Below, in pieces: positions 62,567 through 64,000 of a stretch of DNA of 64,000 nt. Origin of the DNA: Bog-375 sp049698695 (GTDB lineage Bacteria; Acidobacteriota; Terriglobia; Bryobacterales; Bryobacteraceae); NCBI GenBank assembly GCA_049698695.1, contig JBAVYH010000121.1, forward strand, positions 1-64,000, written 5' to 3'. Each line of letters begins with the position of its first letter. The stretch's first letter is position 1. Under the pieces are notes generated by a model. The model was given only the letters and a program-made list of their open reading frames with translations. It was not told the origin of the DNA and searched no databases. The position numbers and the translations under genes are program-made.

Positions 62567-63214
62567 ATGATGAAAACCATGAAGCGATGTCTATGCCTGC
62601 TGCCGCTGGCCGGCGCGCTGGCCTGCGCGGCGGATCTGGCCAGCGTGCATTCCGTGTACCTGTTGCCCATGGCGCGCGGCATGGACCAGTATCTGGCTAA
62701 CCAACTCACCAACGAACATGTTTTCCGCGTCGTCACGGATCCCAAGCTGGCTGATGCCGTGTTTACGGACCACATCAGCGAGGCTTTCCAGGCAGAGTTG
62801 GAAGACTTCTCGCCGGCGCCCAAGCCGCCAGCGCCGGCCAAACCGGCCAGTGCGGAGGCCGAAGCCAAGCCGGCCAATGAAGCGCCAGCAGCCAAACCGG
62901 CCAGTGGGGAGGCCGAAGCCAAGCCGGGCGATGAAGCGCCAGCCAAACCGTCCCGTTCGGATACCAAAGCCAAGCCGGGCGATGAACCACCGCCCTCGGG
63001 CCTGATGGCGGATACGGAAAACAAGCTGAGCAACCCCGCAGCCAGCTCCGGGTTCAGCCGTGCGCGCGGTACGGTGTTCCTGGTGGACGCCAAGTCGCGC
63101 CAGGTCATCTGGTCCATATATGCGCCGCCGAAGGATTTTGACGGCAAGGAAATGAATCGCACCGCCTCCGATATTGTAAGCCACCTCAAGCGGGACCTAA
63201 ACCCGAAGAAGTAA
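62567..63214 (+). CDS. secreted protein with Ala/Pro/Lys repeat region
   Basis: A 215-residue exported protein: signal peptide (CLLPLAGALACA), an N-terminal domain (about 20-80), a low-complexity middle with three imperfect copies of EAEAKPxxEAPAxKP-type repeats (about 85-145, nucleotide period near 51-54 bp), and a C-terminal domain (GTVFLVDAKSRQVIWSIYAPP). Proteins of this kind with a DxKSRQVIWS motif are lineage-specific. The repeats may act as a flexible envelope-spanning linker. Two adjacent ATGs are possible starts. Divergent from the recombinase gene. Confidence 0.7.
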   Translation: MMKTMKRCLCLLPLAGALACAADLASVHSVYLLPMARGMDQYLANQLTNEHVFRVVTDPKLADAVFTDHISEAFQAELEDFSPAPKPPAPAKPASAEAEAKPANEAPAAKPASGEAEAKPGDEAPAKPSRSDTKAKPGDEPPPSGLMADTENKLSNPAASSGFSRARGTVFLVDAKSRQVIWSIYAPPKDFDGKEMNRTASDIVSHLKRDLNPKK

Positions 63215-63319
63215 TCGGCCGGGGGGAAGCGGACCACCCGTTCCGTTTCTGCGTAAATCCGAACCAATCTGAAGCGCGACGAGCCGCACCAGGCGGTGGG
63301 CGGCTACACTCAAGGGATC

Positions 63320-63838
63320 ATGTCTGAGACCGGCCGTCTGTTCCTGGAATGCTCTGTCCGCAGACTCATGGAGCTGGCTCCCCGCATTGAAACCTGTCTC
63401 GGCAAGCTCACGCCCGAGCAGGTGTGGGCGCGCGGCGGGGAGAACGAAAACGCCATCGGCAACCTGGTGCTGCACCTGTGCGGCAACCTGCGTCAGTGGA
63501 TCGTCTCCGGCGTCGGCGGGCAGACGGACACGCGCGACCGCGATGGCGAATTCGCTACCCGTGGCGACGTCTCCATCCCCGAGCTGAGCGCCCGCCTGCG
63601 CGGCACCGTGGAGGAGGCAACGGCCGTGATCGCGGCGATTGCTCCCGAGCGGCTGGCCGCGCCGTTGCTGGTGCAGGGCTACCGGGTATCCGTGCTGGAG
63701 GCCGTCTACCACGTGGTGGAACACTTCTCCATGCACACGGGCCAGATTCTGTTTGCCACCAAAATGCTCACCGGAGCCGATCTCGGTTTCTACCGCCATC
63801 TGGCCAGCAGCCGGCCGCACGCGGAAAAGACTCCCTGA
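63320..63838 (+). CDS. DinB-like metal-binding protein (DUF1572 type)
   Basis: A 172-residue four-helix-bundle protein of the DinB/YfiT superfamily. Putative metal ligands are in NLVLHLCGNLRQW and HVVEHFSMHTGQI. Members include thiol-S-transferases and proteins of unknown role. AAGGG lies ahead of the ATG, and TACACT lies 9 nt before it. It is convergent with the HemQ-like gene, 16 nt apart. Confidence 0.83.
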   Translation: MSETGRLFLECSVRRLMELAPRIETCLGKLTPEQVWARGGENENAIGNLVLHLCGNLRQWIVSGVGGQTDTRDRDGEFATRGDVSIPELSARLRGTVEEATAVIAAIAPERLAAPLLVQGYRVSVLEAVYHVVEHFSMHTGQILFATKMLTGADLGFYRHLASSRPHAEKTP

Positions 63839-63854
63839 ACGCGGCGAGCCCGGT

Positions 63855-64000
63855 TCAGAAGTCCAGCAGGCTGCCTAAATCGGCCGCACGCACCCGCAGC
63901 CCGACGTAGAAGGACCCGAAGAGCGCGTAGAGAGCGCTCGCCTGGTCGAAGCGCATTTCGTAGATCAACCGCTTGAACACCAGTGGATCTTCCGCGAACA
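63855..64000 (-). CDS. HemQ/chlorite-dismutase-family protein, C-terminal part
   Basis: Only the last 48 codons are inside the window, ending in TGA. They read EDPLVFKRLIYEMRFDQAS then ALYALFGSFYVGLRV, the C-terminal signature of coproheme decarboxylase (HemQ/ChdC) in the chlorite dismutase family, which finishes heme b synthesis by the coproporphyrin route. The frame is partial because it runs off the window end. No neighbour confirms the pathway. Confidence 0.8.
   Translation of the reverse strand, partial: FAEDPLVFKRLIYEMRFDQASALYALFGSFYVGLRVRAADLGSLLDF

Overview
The window is GC-rich bacterial chromosome that looks like an acidobacterium of the Solibacter/Bryobacter type. The pointers are a VWFA-domain secreted protein of the acidobacterial kind, a secreted glycosidase-like protein ending in the Solibacter-type C-terminal domain, a winged-helix/TPR regulator, a 'choice-of-anchor' secreted protein, and a futalosine-route menaquinone gene pair. 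The assignment is inference from gene families; no rRNA is present.

Layout. 1-1912: start of a suf Fe-S assembly operon (sufB, partial sufC) on the minus strand with a clear promoter. 1988-6662: membrane protein, speA and thrS. 6673-8413: intergenic palindromes, an unknown secreted protein and an OmpH/Skp chaperone. 8511-14373: a sigma-54 activator with a Cys-rich PAS domain, divergent from an electron-transfer cluster (monoheme cytochrome, degenerate receiver, small membrane protein, nonaheme cytochrome c fused to cytochrome b, NapC/NirT-like hexaheme protein). 14524-20310: methyltransferase, HpnI-like glycosyltransferase, paired half-size EamA/SMR transporters, tsaD, a B12-type radical SAM protein. 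20364-23878: winged-helix/TPR regulator and two secreted proteins. 23862-28995: mqnE, a UbiA prenyltransferase, a PP2C phosphatase, two secreted Ig-like/anchor proteins. 29096-33262: Crp/Fnr regulator, beta-propeller/phosphoesterase, small secreted protein. 33897-40635: a complete RND efflux operon ending in a YVTN protein. 40666-43687: FAH-family enzyme, then lemA, a nucleotidyltransferase and a TPM protein. 43759: tRNA-Gln(CTG). 44126-49037: VWFA protein, metY with a structured leader, secreted glycosidase-like protein. 49173-51929: pyrR-pyrB-pyrC. 51930-52430: nested repeats with a relic of a REP-associated transposase. 52484-58270: TrmB-type regulator, NarL-type response regulator, secreted proteins including a metzincin-type protease and a DUF1080 protein. 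58455-64000: GT9 glycosyltransferase, ICMT-like methyltransferase, MATE exporter, XerC/D recombinase, Ala/Pro/Lys-rich secreted protein, DinB-like protein, and the 3' end of a HemQ/chlorite-dismutase-like gene.

The three most unusual signals are: (1) the sigma-54-linked cytochrome module at 8.5-14.4 kb, with a good -24/-12 match in front of the first cytochrome gene; (2) a family of paired palindromes scattered through the window, three copies of which begin exactly at a stop codon, together with a 293-bp element at 52029-52321 that has 30-bp terminal inverted repeats around a REP-transposase C-terminal relic; (3) several genes with a -10-like hexamer exactly 6 nt before the start codon and no ribosome binding site, as expected for leaderless mRNAs.
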